From NCBI GenBank assembly GCA_002429115.1, contig DIYS01000241.1:1-16013 (forward strand): 16,013 nucleotides of DNA, in the 5' to 3' direction. Positions 1 to 7,344 of the stretch are shown piece after piece. The notes under the pieces are model-generated. The model was given only the letters and a program-made list of their open reading frames with translations. It was not told the origin of the DNA and did not search any database. The stretch comes from Saccharicrinis sp. UBA6048 (GTDB taxonomy: Bacteria; Bacteroidota; Bacteroidia; Bacteroidales; Marinilabiliaceae). Each line of letters opens with the position of its first letter. The first letter of the stretch is position 1. The position numbers were made by a program, and so were the translations under genes.

Positions 1-20
1 ATAAAGCGTATAAAGAGTAG

Positions 21-60
21 CCTTTTGGAAGGAGGAGTACCACGAAGTGGGGAGGTGGTT
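21..60. repeat. Possible dispersed G-rich element after the peptidase gene
   Basis: Downstream of the peptidase stop is a GGAGGAG/GGGGAGGTGG stretch around a small hairpin (CCAC at 40-43, GTGG at 47-50). It is unlike the AT-rich surroundings and recalls GGAGG-type spacer elements in Bacteroidota genomes. With a single copy here I cannot confirm that it is repeated, and it does not look like a regular terminator. Confidence 0.3.
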
Positions 61-89
61 ATGATAGTTAAGTACAATTGCCTTGTAAT

Positions 90-2273
90 CTATCCCTTTT
101 TCTTTTTACTTATCTCAGATGGCATACGCATCCAATCTTTGGTAACTAGCATATAGCCAGGATCAACCATTAATGTATTCGGTTTACGTGCTACAGTAAA
201 CTGTACTTTATTTTTTCCTGACTTCAACCTCAGTTTTTCATTGTACAGCTCTTTGTTTTTTGAATTGAAAGCAGCCACTTCAATGTAATCATCACAAGCT
301 GTTTCAACCTCTTTACCAGTGGCATCGGCATAAAACTTCGATACATCAATAACAGCATCCACTGTATAGGTGAAATCCTTATTCCGGGTATATGTTACCG
401 AATCAACATTGGTTTTATAGACCGTGATATTCTCCAAAACATCTTCAACGAAATACTGTAAGCTATCTGGTGTTTCTGCTTTAATCCGGTCAATCAGATT
501 AGTCGTTGTAGGGTATGGTGCTCCTTTGAATGCATAATCTTGTAAAAATCCACTCAATACGCCCATGAATTTATCCTTGCCCAAATAGTTACCCAAAGCA
601 TTCATAGCTAAAGCACCTTTTTGATAAAATGTAGTTTGTTGATATGGTGCAACTCGAGCCAGTGGCCTTTCGCCGCGCTTCTCCCCTTGCCTTGAAGTTA
701 CATACTTAAACATCTCATTTTTATAGAACTTATTCATTCGCTCCTGGTCAAAATAAGTTTCCATACACTGTAAAGCACTGTATTGTGTAATGGATTCCAT
801 CAGCATCTGCGAACCTTCAACATCAGCTGCAGCCACCTGGTGTGCCCACCATTGATGCGCCATTTCGTGCGCCGTTACAAAAAATGGATAATCCATAATT
901 TTCTCATCCGCCAGAACGCCTTCCTTGTCCAAATCCCGCAAATCGGCAATAAAACCAATACCCTCGGAGAAAGGAATCATATTAGGGAAAGACTGAGCAT
1001 AGCTCGAATACCTCGGAAATTCAACAATGCGAAGCTGATCGAACTGGTATGGTGAATAGCATTTGGTATAAGTATCCAGCGATACTTTAACCCCCTTCAT
1101 CATGTTCTCCAGGTTGTATTCATGTCCTTTATGGTAATATATGCTTAAATCCACTGTCTTGCCATTTTCATCTTTCCATTGATCAGTCATGATTTCATAC
1201 CTGCCTGAAAGAATAGCATAATAATGAATCATAGGATGTTCCGACTTATAATGGAAATAGTTTCTGCCATCTTTCTTCCAGGAATTAACTAATTTACCAG
1301 GCGTTAATGCCGTTTGGTCTGCGGAAGTACTCACAATGGCTTCGAAATTGATAAAGTGGGCATCATCTGTAATAAAGTGTCGATTAATGCCCTTAGGATC
1401 ATCAATACTCTTAACAATCGGACGCTCTGGCAAATCATGCTTCTCTCTTGTTCGCTTATCAGATAGCTCGCCACCGGCCTTATAACCAATTGAAGGAAAC
1501 AAAGAGTTGTAAAGGAAAGTACCGTTCTTTTGACAAATATTATTGGCACCATTCAGCGAAAATCCATCGTTATAACCTTCAAATGAGAAATTAAGATTCA
1601 ATTTTTCATTGGCTTGAAGCGGCTTATCCAGCTTGTAGATATTGATATTAAAATCTTCATCACTGGCAATCAGTTCAGCTTTTTTATCCAACTCAAGACG
1701 CTTAATGTATTTGTTTGAATTGATGTAGATAATATCCATTGGCGATGAACTTTGGTTTTGCAAGGTATATGTCCCATTGGCTAACAAATCGCCTTTCTCA
1801 GGATACAGATCGGCATTAAGCTTCACATCAGTAATCTTTGGCTGAACAACATCCTCATATTTCTTAAAATCCTGTTCATAACGTACTTTAGCCAATTCGG
1901 CTTCATAAGGCGTTTTAAACTCACCTTTGATGTTGGTATTGTAAAAAATATAGGAGCCTAGCAGTAAAGTGGCCACTGCCAACATCATCAATCCTTTTGC
2001 AGGAATCCCTTTAATGCGTTGCTTAAATAATTCTAAGCGAGCACGCCAGTGACTTTCACTTTGGCTTACTAATAATTGATTTCCAACGACTAATAAGATA
2101 CCAGCTATAAGCATCCAGTAAATTTTAAACATCCAATACGGGAAAAGTTCAAATCCATATCCATTCATATCGGAGTAGGCAACGCCCGTACCAGTACCGT
2201 ATATTAACAGAGGATGCTTTAATATGATGGCCGCAAAATAGTATTTATTTAAAATCCAATACAATAAGTACAT
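90..2273 (-). CDS. Membrane-anchored M1-type zinc metallopeptidase (C-terminal half of an ABC permease/M1 peptidase fusion)
   Basis: This is a 727-residue gluzincin-type peptidase. The zinc motif HEMAH is at residues 469-473 and a downstream Glu at 493 fits the third ligand. The spacing is 19 residues, not the classical 18, which I recall as normal for the Bacteroidota ABC/M1 subfamily. In place of the GAMEN exopeptidase motif there is a segment around residues 427-437 reading QSFPNMIPFSE, also subfamily-like. Two hydrophobic segments (about 47-67 and 94-111) precede the peptidase, so it should be tethered to the inner membrane with its catalytic part outside. The first ATG lies inside the end of the upstream permease frame (overlap 2245-2273). 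Homologues known to me carry permease and peptidase in one chain, so this is probably the second half of a frame-broken gene, or a translationally coupled separate gene. The substrate is unknown. The family is confident; the exact start is not. Confidence 0.85.
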   Translation of the reverse strand: MYLLYWILNKYYFAAIILKHPLLIYGTGTGVAYSDMNGYGFELFPYWMFKIYWMLIAGILLVVGNQLLVSQSESHWRARLELFKQRIKGIPAKGLMMLAVATLLLGSYIFYNTNIKGEFKTPYEAELAKVRYEQDFKKYEDVVQPKITDVKLNADLYPEKGDLLANGTYTLQNQSSSPMDIIYINSNKYIKRLELDKKAELIASDEDFNINIYKLDKPLQANEKLNLNFSFEGYNDGFSLNGANNICQKNGTFLYNSLFPSIGYKAGGELSDKRTREKHDLPERPIVKSIDDPKGINRHFITDDAHFINFEAIVSTSADQTALTPGKLVNSWKKDGRNYFHYKSEHPMIHYYAILSGRYEIMTDQWKDENGKTVDLSIYYHKGHEYNLENMMKGVKVSLDTYTKCYSPYQFDQLRIVEFPRYSSYAQSFPNMIPFSEGIGFIADLRDLDKEGVLADEKIMDYPFFVTAHEMAHQWWAHQVAAADVEGSQMLMESITQYSALQCMETYFDQERMNKFYKNEMFKYVTSRQGEKRGERPLARVAPYQQTTFYQKGALAMNALGNYLGKDKFMGVLSGFLQDYAFKGAPYPTTTNLIDRIKAETPDSLQYFVEDVLENITVYKTNVDSVTYTRNKDFTYTVDAVIDVSKFYADATGKEVETACDDYIEVAAFNSKNKELYNEKLRLKSGKNKVQFTVARKPNTLMVDPGYMLVTKDWMRMPSEISKKKKG

Positions 2274-3720
2274 AGCCCATGTATTTATTATTGGCTACAA
2301 TATGAATAAGAAAAGCGACAACCATCAATAACAATGTATCAATAAAGTTGATGCCGAATTCTGACATAAAATACAAACCCAGTTCGTATTTATAATAGCC
2401 TGCCATGGTTTGAACAATCACACCACAAGCAATCAGAATCAGCTTAATAAAAGCGATACCAGCTGCCAATGCAATAAATTTACTGACTAAACTTGTCCAA
2501 CGTGGAATTGGATACGTGTAAAAGATTTCGTGAATCTTCTTATCGCGGTCGCGCCATGCCATCTCACCCGAGAATAGCAGCACAACAATAAAGATGAAAA
2601 ACTTAATGCTTCCACCCAGTATTTGCAGCACCTGGTAAGTAACCGGATAAGTATTGGTATCGTACATCTTACCAATTCCCTTTGAAGCAACAAAAAGCAG
2701 GACGGTCATGATAGCTGTTATCAGCCAGAAATAAGCATTGCTAAATAACTTAGACGTTTCAAAGCGTGTTAGTTGCTTAATTATCTGCCAGTTATTTCTA
2801 ACCAGAGACACAATTGGCCGAATTTTTATTTGATCAACCGCTTCTACAGGACTATCATCCGATACCTGGCTACCATTGTTTTTTGCCAATGTGAGCTGAC
2901 GAAGATTGTAAGTAAATCTAAATCGGAAATAAGTGAATACCAACAATAAAACGCCAAAACTAACCCATAACAAACGATTGTACAGGAAGACATCAACGAG
3001 CTGAGCGCCCATTTCATTCATTTGGGCTGCAGACACATTAGACGTCACCATAAAAGAAGCAGCAATTCCAAAAGGATCTAATAGTGATGCCAGCGTTTGG
3101 CTTTCCAAGTCTTTAAAAAGCGTCATGGCGATACCATATAAAATATAGAGTGCCATAATAGAAATCCAGTTGACCACCACGCTTCTCAATAAAATACTCA
3201 ATGAGAAAAAAATGGTACTTACCAAAAATACATTGGGCAAAATACGTGATAAATAAGGATATAGATAAGTTGACCACTCATTGGGACCAATATAGGTCTG
3301 ATCCAGATAAGGCATTAAACTTCCTATATAGAAACCAAAACCAACGCCTGTAAAAACCAACAAGCTAAGCACATAAGCTGCACCAAAACGACCAAACAGG
3401 TAATTGATTTTTTTCAATGGAGTACTAAACATTAACTCAAGGGTGTTGTGTTGATAATCTTTAAGTACAACATTGGCGCAGATGGCAGCCACTACAAAAA
3501 TCCCCAAATAGGAGAAGGTACGCATAATCATATCAATGACAAATGGCGCATTAATAAATGTATTATCACCGGCAATTTGAATAGTAACGCTATCAAGCAT
3601 ACCACCAGCGGCATTCATAATGGCAAAAGGGATCAGGAACAATATACCCCAATAGATATATATGGCAGGCCGATGTAAGGCCCTTTTTAATTCAAATCTG
3701 AATATTTCGTAGAACATCAT
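2245..3720 (-). CDS. ABC-2 type transporter permease (N-terminal half of a permease/M1 peptidase fusion)
   Basis: This 491-residue polytopic membrane protein begins with a short cytoplasmic segment, followed by many hydrophobic helices arranged as two ABC-2 permease-like halves. The second half restarts near the segment reading RFETSKLFSNAYFWLI. A conserved-looking stretch near residues 85-105 (VLKDYQHNTLELMFSTPLKK) is typical of the ABC-2 cytoplasmic coupling region. It lies directly downstream of the ATPase gene on the same strand and is its likely partner. The frame ends at a TAA in the middle of what should be a continuing membrane helix, and the open frame one base over carries on with the rest of that helix and the peptidase. 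A second Met follows the first directly, so either could be the start. The transported substrate cannot be told from the sequence. Confidence 0.85.
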   Translation of the reverse strand: MMFYEIFRFELKRALHRPAIYIYWGILFLIPFAIMNAAGGMLDSVTIQIAGDNTFINAPFVIDMIMRTFSYLGIFVVAAICANVVLKDYQHNTLELMFSTPLKKINYLFGRFGAAYVLSLLVFTGVGFGFYIGSLMPYLDQTYIGPNEWSTYLYPYLSRILPNVFLVSTIFFSLSILLRSVVVNWISIMALYILYGIAMTLFKDLESQTLASLLDPFGIAASFMVTSNVSAAQMNEMGAQLVDVFLYNRLLWVSFGVLLLVFTYFRFRFTYNLRQLTLAKNNGSQVSDDSPVEAVDQIKIRPIVSLVRNNWQIIKQLTRFETSKLFSNAYFWLITAIMTVLLFVASKGIGKMYDTNTYPVTYQVLQILGGSIKFFIFIVVLLFSGEMAWRDRDKKIHEIFYTYPIPRWTSLVSKFIALAAGIAFIKLILIACGVIVQTMAGYYKYELGLYFMSEFGINFIDTLLLMVVAFLIHIVANNKYMGYVLIVLDFK

Positions 3721-3778
3721 TTTTTGATTTAATTGTTAATTATTAGTGATTAATGGTTAGTGGTTAATGATTGGTCCT
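3721..3778 (-). repeat. ATTAAC-rich low-complexity leader before the permease gene
   Basis: Read on the minus strand, this leader is made of degenerate copies of units such as ATTAACCACTA and ATTAATCACTA and runs to within a few bases of the permease start codon. A similar but shorter tract sits directly before the ATPase start codon (4735-4765). I see no clear promoter in it. Shared position and composition suggest a dispersed spacer module rather than chance AT-richness. Confidence 0.55.
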
Positions 3779-3831
3779 TTTACTCGGGGTGCGACTAACT
3801 ACATCTTGCACATAGTCGCGCCCCGAGTAAA
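3779..3831. repeat. GC-rich palindromic repeat, copy 1 (19-bp arms, 15-nt loop)
   Basis: The left arm at 3779-3797 and right arm at 3813-3831 are complementary at 18 of 19 positions, around a 15-nt loop. The core is ACTCGGGG(T/C)GCGACTA and its complement. It lies between the ATPase stop and the permease start. A second copy with the same core and the same loop length lies on the other side of the ATPase gene (4808-4862). There is no following T-tract on the minus strand, so it is not a standard intrinsic terminator. It may act as a REP-like dispersed element or stabilise or attenuate the operon transcript. Confidence 0.8.
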
Positions 3832-3870
3832 TTTCTCATCGCTCACCTCTCATCACTAATATCTCATCTC
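3832..3870. repeat. GATGAGAG-type low-complexity tract after the ATPase gene
   Basis: On the minus strand this tract reads as loosely repeated units of the GAGATGAGA, GTGATGAGAG and GTGAGCGATGAG type, directly after the ATPase stop codon and before the palindrome. It is purine-rich and degenerate. No function is evident. It forms one part of the layered spacer between the ATPase and permease genes. Confidence 0.45.
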
Positions 3871-4734
3871 TCACTTTATCGCTGAAAAGTAAACATCTTC
3901 CAAATCAGGTTTCACGTTTTCAAATCCATTATCCGGGTTTTCATCCTGAAGGATATGAATTAATGGTTTACCCTCATTCAGGTGTGAAGTAATCAACTGA
4001 TAAGATGCCTGATACTCTTCGATGTCGTGCTTCGGAATACGTTTTTCCCAAATTTTACCATTTAACTCAGAAATCAAGTCCGATGGCTTTCCATTCACCA
4101 ACACCTCGCCATTATTGATGATAGCCATGTCGTTACAGAGGTCTTTTACATCGTCTACAATGTGGGTAGATAGGATAACCACCTTATCCTCACTAATTTC
4201 ACTTAACAGGTTATTAAAGCGATTGCGCTCAGCCGGATCAAGACCCGCTGTTGGCTCATCCACAATAATAAGCTCTGGTTTACCCAACAGAGCCAACGCA
4301 ATACCAAAGCGCTGTTTCATACCACCACTAAAGGTGTGAACACTCTTTTTACGATCATTGTAAAGATTGACCTGGTTCAGCAGAAACTGCACCACCTCTT
4401 TTCGCTCCGACTTATTACTAATGCCTTTCAGAACGGCAAAATGCGTCAATAACTCCTGTGCACTAATGCGCGGATACACGCCAAATTCCTGTGGCAGATA
4501 GCCCAAAACTTTCTTTACATCTTCCTTATCCTTTAGTACATCTATGCCGTTAAAAGTGATACTTCCCTCATCTGGATTCTGAAGTGTGGCAATGGTACGC
4601 ATTAAAGTCGATTTGCCAGCACCATTGGGACCAAGCAAACCAAACATTCCGCTTTCAATGGTCAGGTTCAGATTATTTAATGCCTTCACCCCATTTGGGT
4701 AGGTCTTTGATATATTATTAATTGTTAGTTGCAT
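3871..4734 (-). CDS. ABC transporter ATP-binding protein
   Basis: This 287-residue single nucleotide-binding domain has all the key motifs. Walker A GPNGAGKS is at residues 35-42, the Q-loop follows near 82, the signature FSGGMKQR is at 135-142, Walker B LIIVDEP is at 155-161 with catalytic Glu160, and the H-loop His is at 191. It resembles the CcmA/NatA-like ATPases that pair with ABC-2 permeases. A C-terminal extension after about residue 215 is common in this group. The permease gene follows on the same strand after a 150-base spacer, so the two probably make one membrane complex that couples ATP hydrolysis to export or to another membrane process involving the attached peptidase. The ATG at 4734 directly follows an ATTAAC-rich leader. 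Confidence 0.93.
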   Translation of the reverse strand: MQLTINNISKTYPNGVKALNNLNLTIESGMFGLLGPNGAGKSTLMRTIATLQNPDEGSITFNGIDVLKDKEDVKKVLGYLPQEFGVYPRISAQELLTHFAVLKGISNKSERKEVVQFLLNQVNLYNDRKKSVHTFSGGMKQRFGIALALLGKPELIIVDEPTAGLDPAERNRFNNLLSEISEDKVVILSTHIVDDVKDLCNDMAIINNGEVLVNGKPSDLISELNGKIWEKRIPKHDIEEYQASYQLITSHLNEGKPLIHILQDENPDNGFENVKPDLEDVYFSAIK

Positions 4735-4765
4735 AATAGATAGTGATTAATTGTTAATGATTAGT
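4735..4765 (-). repeat. ATTAAC-rich leader before the ATPase gene
   Basis: On the minus strand the sequence just ahead of the ATPase start reads as CTAATCATTAAC, then AATTAATCACTA, then CTATT and the ATG. It shares units with the leader before the permease gene (3721-3778). It is short and AT-rich, so chance resemblance is possible, but the matching position before two consecutive genes is suggestive. Confidence 0.45.
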
Positions 4766-4807
4766 TGTTTCCCGCCTTTTAAGCTTTCGGTATGGGATTT
4801 CGCTTTA

Positions 4808-4862
4808 GTTTACCCGGGGCGCGACTATTAGCAGCTCGGATATAGTCGCACTCCGGGTTAAC
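4808..4862. repeat. GC-rich palindromic repeat, copy 2 (20-bp arms, 15-nt loop)
   Basis: The left arm at 4808-4827 and right arm at 4843-4862 match at 17 of 20 positions around a 15-nt loop. The inner 16 bases differ from copy 1 (3779-3831) at only 2 positions on the left arm and 3 on the right, and 8 of 15 loop bases agree. This indicates one repeat family and not two unrelated hairpins. It lies between the GLPGLI-like gene and the ATPase gene. No T-tract follows it on the minus strand. Confidence 0.8.
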
Positions 4863-4908
4863 TCTACGGTCTTGTAACCTCAGTTGAACTACTCAACGAA
4901 CTTTTATG

Positions 4909-4943
4909 CCTCGTTTTCGGTCTTCAGTCATCCGACTTCTGTC
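4909..4943. repeat. Degenerate 7-bp tandem repeat (GACNGAA type)
   Basis: Read in sevens on the minus strand, this stretch gives GACAGAA, GTCGGAT, GACTGAA, GACCGAA and AACGAGG. It is a decayed relative of the cleaner heptamer array at 9360-9420. It lies just after the stop codon of the GLPGLI-like gene, as the other array lies just after the stop of panB. The resemblance is by eye and the degenerate units weaken it. Confidence 0.5.
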
Positions 4944-4960
4944 TATAGTTCTGCGAACTT

Positions 4961-5650
4961 CTAATTCCCAATTTTCATGACTTTACCATTCATGCTCTTC
5001 ATCTCATTCATCTTTTCTTCCTGAAGATCCATAAACTGTTCCTGGGTGATTTCCTGTGACTCAACAGGTTTTAATTCCTCCTCTTCAACTTCAGTTAATA
5101 AAGACACTGCTTCATAGCTTATAGTCTCATTATCAATAGCCAGTATCGCTCCATCAAAAAACAGGGATGGCATCGGACTTATCTTTTGGGGTAGTTCTTT
5201 GGTCACCCAAAAGCTAAAGTCACCATCTTCACTTTTATACTCCTCACAGTTGTAATCTAAAATTCTTTTTGTCTTACCTGTTAGTTTGGCTTCAGCAATA
5301 TTCATTGGAATCTCGGTATGAAAAAGCTCATCATCAACTTCAATACACTGTCGAAAAACATCTTCTTTAAAATTAAACCAGGTTTTACTTTCGTTTCCAG
5401 GCATTTGAACCATCATACCCTCCGGCATTTCCGCAGGTACATTTTTGAAACAGCCAAATTGTTCGTTAAAGATAAAATGATAGGTTTGCGTTGTTGTTTC
5501 CGGAAGCATAGCCTTCATTGCCTGTTGATCCGGGCCTAAATTTGCATGAATATTAATGGTGTTTTCATACACAATAGTTCCTTGTTTTTGAGAATGTGCA
5601 GCACTTATTGCCAATACAAAAAGCAGTAGGGTAATTGTTAATTGTTTCAT
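4961..5650 (-). CDS. GLPGLI-like secreted protein
   Basis: This is a 229-residue protein with a clear signal peptide (MKQLTITLLLFVLAISAAHS, cleavage near residue 20). The start of the mature part, QGTIVYENTINIH, and the central segment around YNCEEYKSEDGDFSFWVT resemble the Bacteroidota GLPGLI family, whose members are exported and of unknown role. The family's namesake motif is not intact: at the matching place the protein reads PSLFFDGAILAI. The C-terminus is rich in Glu, Gln and Met and looks charged and partly helical. It is transcribed away from the histidine kinase gene and lies upstream of the ABC operon on the same strand, so it could be a target of the neighbouring two-component system. 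That link is inference. The family call is moderate, and an unrelated periplasmic protein is possible. Confidence 0.65.
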   Translation of the reverse strand: MKQLTITLLLFVLAISAAHSQKQGTIVYENTINIHANLGPDQQAMKAMLPETTTQTYHFIFNEQFGCFKNVPAEMPEGMMVQMPGNESKTWFNFKEDVFRQCIEVDDELFHTEIPMNIAEAKLTGKTKRILDYNCEEYKSEDGDFSFWVTKELPQKISPMPSLFFDGAILAIDNETISYEAVSLLTEVEEEELKPVESQEITQEQFMDLQEEKMNEMKSMNGKVMKIGN

Positions 5651-5701
5651 GATTGTTATTATTTTAAAAGTTAAGAGAATAGTCTCCGGTAATCACAATC
5701 A

Positions 5702-5709
5702 CAAATGTA
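5702..5709 (-). promoter_or_regulatory. Candidate -7 box for the GLPGLI-like gene
   Basis: On the minus strand this reads TACATTTG, an exact match to the Bacteroidota -7 consensus TAnnTTTG, about 52 bases ahead of the start codon. A TTTG lies upstream, but with a 14-base gap, which is shorter than the usual spacing. The -33 element is therefore doubtful. Confidence 0.35.
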
Positions 5710-5840
5710 TCGGCCACAAAAATCAAACTGGGTTAATGCTCCGTTATCTAGTGTTATCTTGTGTTAACACAGCCGTTTTGCGTTAGAGTATCAATAAGAT
5801 TAGTCGTACTTTAGTCGTGTAATTAGTTTTACCTGAAAAG

Positions 5841-7343
5841 ATGAAAAACCGAATTCGAATTATATTTCTATTGATAATTGCCTCTGTTGTTGGTCTGATA
5901 ATTATCCAGGGATTTTGGATAATAAAGTTCTACACCATCAATATGGAGCAAACACAACGTGAAATAAAACTGAGCCTGGAAAAGAGTGTGAAAGAAGAGA
6001 TGAGCATTCGTTACGCTGATCAGGCTAAAGAATTTATACCTGATTTTGATGCCAATTCTATTGTTGTATTAAGCGACACAATAGATAATGCTAAAATGGA
6101 TTCCATTCTGAATCTCCTTCAGAATAATAAAGAACTTACCCCATCAGGATTTTCCATTAGTGTTACAAATATCACCACAGATGGAGATACAGTTCCATTT
6201 TATGACTCATCCGCATTACTTGACTCCATTCCTGAAAAAGTTGAGTTTAGACTAAAAGAGATGGTTGGAGCCATCCTGTCGAATGAAGGAGAAATGCAGC
6301 AATCGATTAACCTCAACATGATAGATTCGCTACTGCAAATTGAATTAGCAGAGCGGGAAATTGATTTGGAATATGACCTGGAAGTATACAACCGCCTTAA
6401 TGATACAGTTGAAATGCAATTGGGCAACTTGCCAAACTGGGACGATCCCTCGAAACAAAGTGCTATTTATATTATTCAGGAAGTACCTGCCACAATTATT
6501 GGAGATAAGGAGATAAGGTTAAGAACTGTTGATAGTTTTAAAAGTCTTTTTAGTCCTCCTATTGTAAAAGGCAGTTTGCAGGCAGCCCTGATACTTTTAA
6601 TATTAATTGTAGGAAGCTATATCTACATGCTGAAAACCATCTTTGACCAAAAGAAACTATCCGCTATAAAAAATGACTTTATCAACAATATGACCCACGA
6701 ACTGAAAACACCAATTGCTACGGTATCAGCCATTATCGAATCGATGCAAAACTTTGGTGTGCTGGATGACAAGGAGAAAACTGATAAGTACTTAGGACTT
6801 TCAAAGAAGGAACTGGGACGATTATCCGGATTAGTGGAAAAAGTTCTAAACATGGCTCGTGAAGAAAGGGAAGCTTTAAAGATGAACCCTGAGGAATTAA
6901 ATTTTCGCGATTTGTGTAATAACATTGTCAACAGTCAAAAGGTTAAACAAGAAGAAAAGGACGTCTCTTTTGAAATCAAGATAGATGAGGATGCTGAAAA
7001 ACTGAAAGTTGACCGATTCCATATGGTCAATGTAATGCAGAACCTGATTGAGAATAGTATTAAATATTCAGGCGATTCGGTTAAGATTGAGATACAATGT
7101 CAACGCACCAAATATGCTTTTAGAATTGCTGTGAGCGACAATGGCTCGGGCATAGCAAAAAAACACCAGTCAAAAGTGTTTGATCAATTTTATCGTGTTC
7201 CTTCAGGCAATATCCATAATGTAAAAGGTTTTGGTCTTGGATTGCACTATGTAAAAAATATCGTTGAAAAGCATAATGGTCACATTAGCCTGAATAGTGA
7301 AGCAGGAAAAGGAACTACATTTATAATTCAAATACCGTGTTAA
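5841..7343 (+). CDS. Membrane sensor histidine kinase (RprX-like)
   Basis: This is a 500-residue sensor kinase. A first membrane helix (about residues 8-26) and a second (about 245-264) enclose a roughly 215-residue extracytoplasmic region with no domain I recognise. No HAMP domain is evident. The dimerisation and phosphoacceptor segment FINNMTHELKTP carries the phospho-His at residue 286. The ATP-binding domain shows the N-box (NLIENSIKYS, Asn405), DNGSG at 433-437 and GFGLGL at 463-468. It autophosphorylates and should pass phosphate to the response regulator encoded one base downstream. The layout and H-box resemble RprX of Bacteroides, but the signal sensed is unknown. The spacer before it is shared with the divergent GLPGLI-like gene. 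I could not find a convincing promoter on this strand. Confidence 0.93.
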   Translation: MKNRIRIIFLLIIASVVGLIIIQGFWIIKFYTINMEQTQREIKLSLEKSVKEEMSIRYADQAKEFIPDFDANSIVVLSDTIDNAKMDSILNLLQNNKELTPSGFSISVTNITTDGDTVPFYDSSALLDSIPEKVEFRLKEMVGAILSNEGEMQQSINLNMIDSLLQIELAEREIDLEYDLEVYNRLNDTVEMQLGNLPNWDDPSKQSAIYIIQEVPATIIGDKEIRLRTVDSFKSLFSPPIVKGSLQAALILLILIVGSYIYMLKTIFDQKKLSAIKNDFINNMTHELKTPIATVSAIIESMQNFGVLDDKEKTDKYLGLSKKELGRLSGLVEKVLNMAREEREALKMNPEELNFRDLCNNIVNSQKVKQEEKDVSFEIKIDEDAEKLKVDRFHMVNVMQNLIENSIKYSGDSVKIEIQCQRTKYAFRIAVSDNGSGIAKKHQSKVFDQFYRVPSGNIHNVKGFGLGLHYVKNIVEKHNGHISLNSEAGKGTTFIIQIPC

Positions 7344-7344
7344 T

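Noticed and set aside
1..60. The G-rich hairpin as a terminator of the ABC/peptidase operon
   Set aside because: The stem is only 4 bp with no T-tract on the minus strand, so it does not meet the usual form of an intrinsic terminator.
2245..2262. A canonical programmed -1 slippery site at the permease/peptidase junction
   Set aside because: The needed shift is +1, and the TTTTAAATAAA stretch does not fit the X-XXY-YYZ pattern. There is no upstream Shine-Dalgarno-like stimulator. A +1 slip at AAA-TAA-A cannot be excluded but has no positive support.
4022..4339. A 105-residue plus-strand frame inside the ABC ATPase gene
   Set aside because: It is antisense to the ATPase core motifs and has no protein-like features.
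3779..4862. The two palindromes as CRISPR repeats or as insertion-sequence ends
   Set aside because: There are only two copies about 1 kb apart with a normal ABC ATPase gene between them. There is no regular spacing, no cas gene, no transposase and no target-site duplication that I can see.
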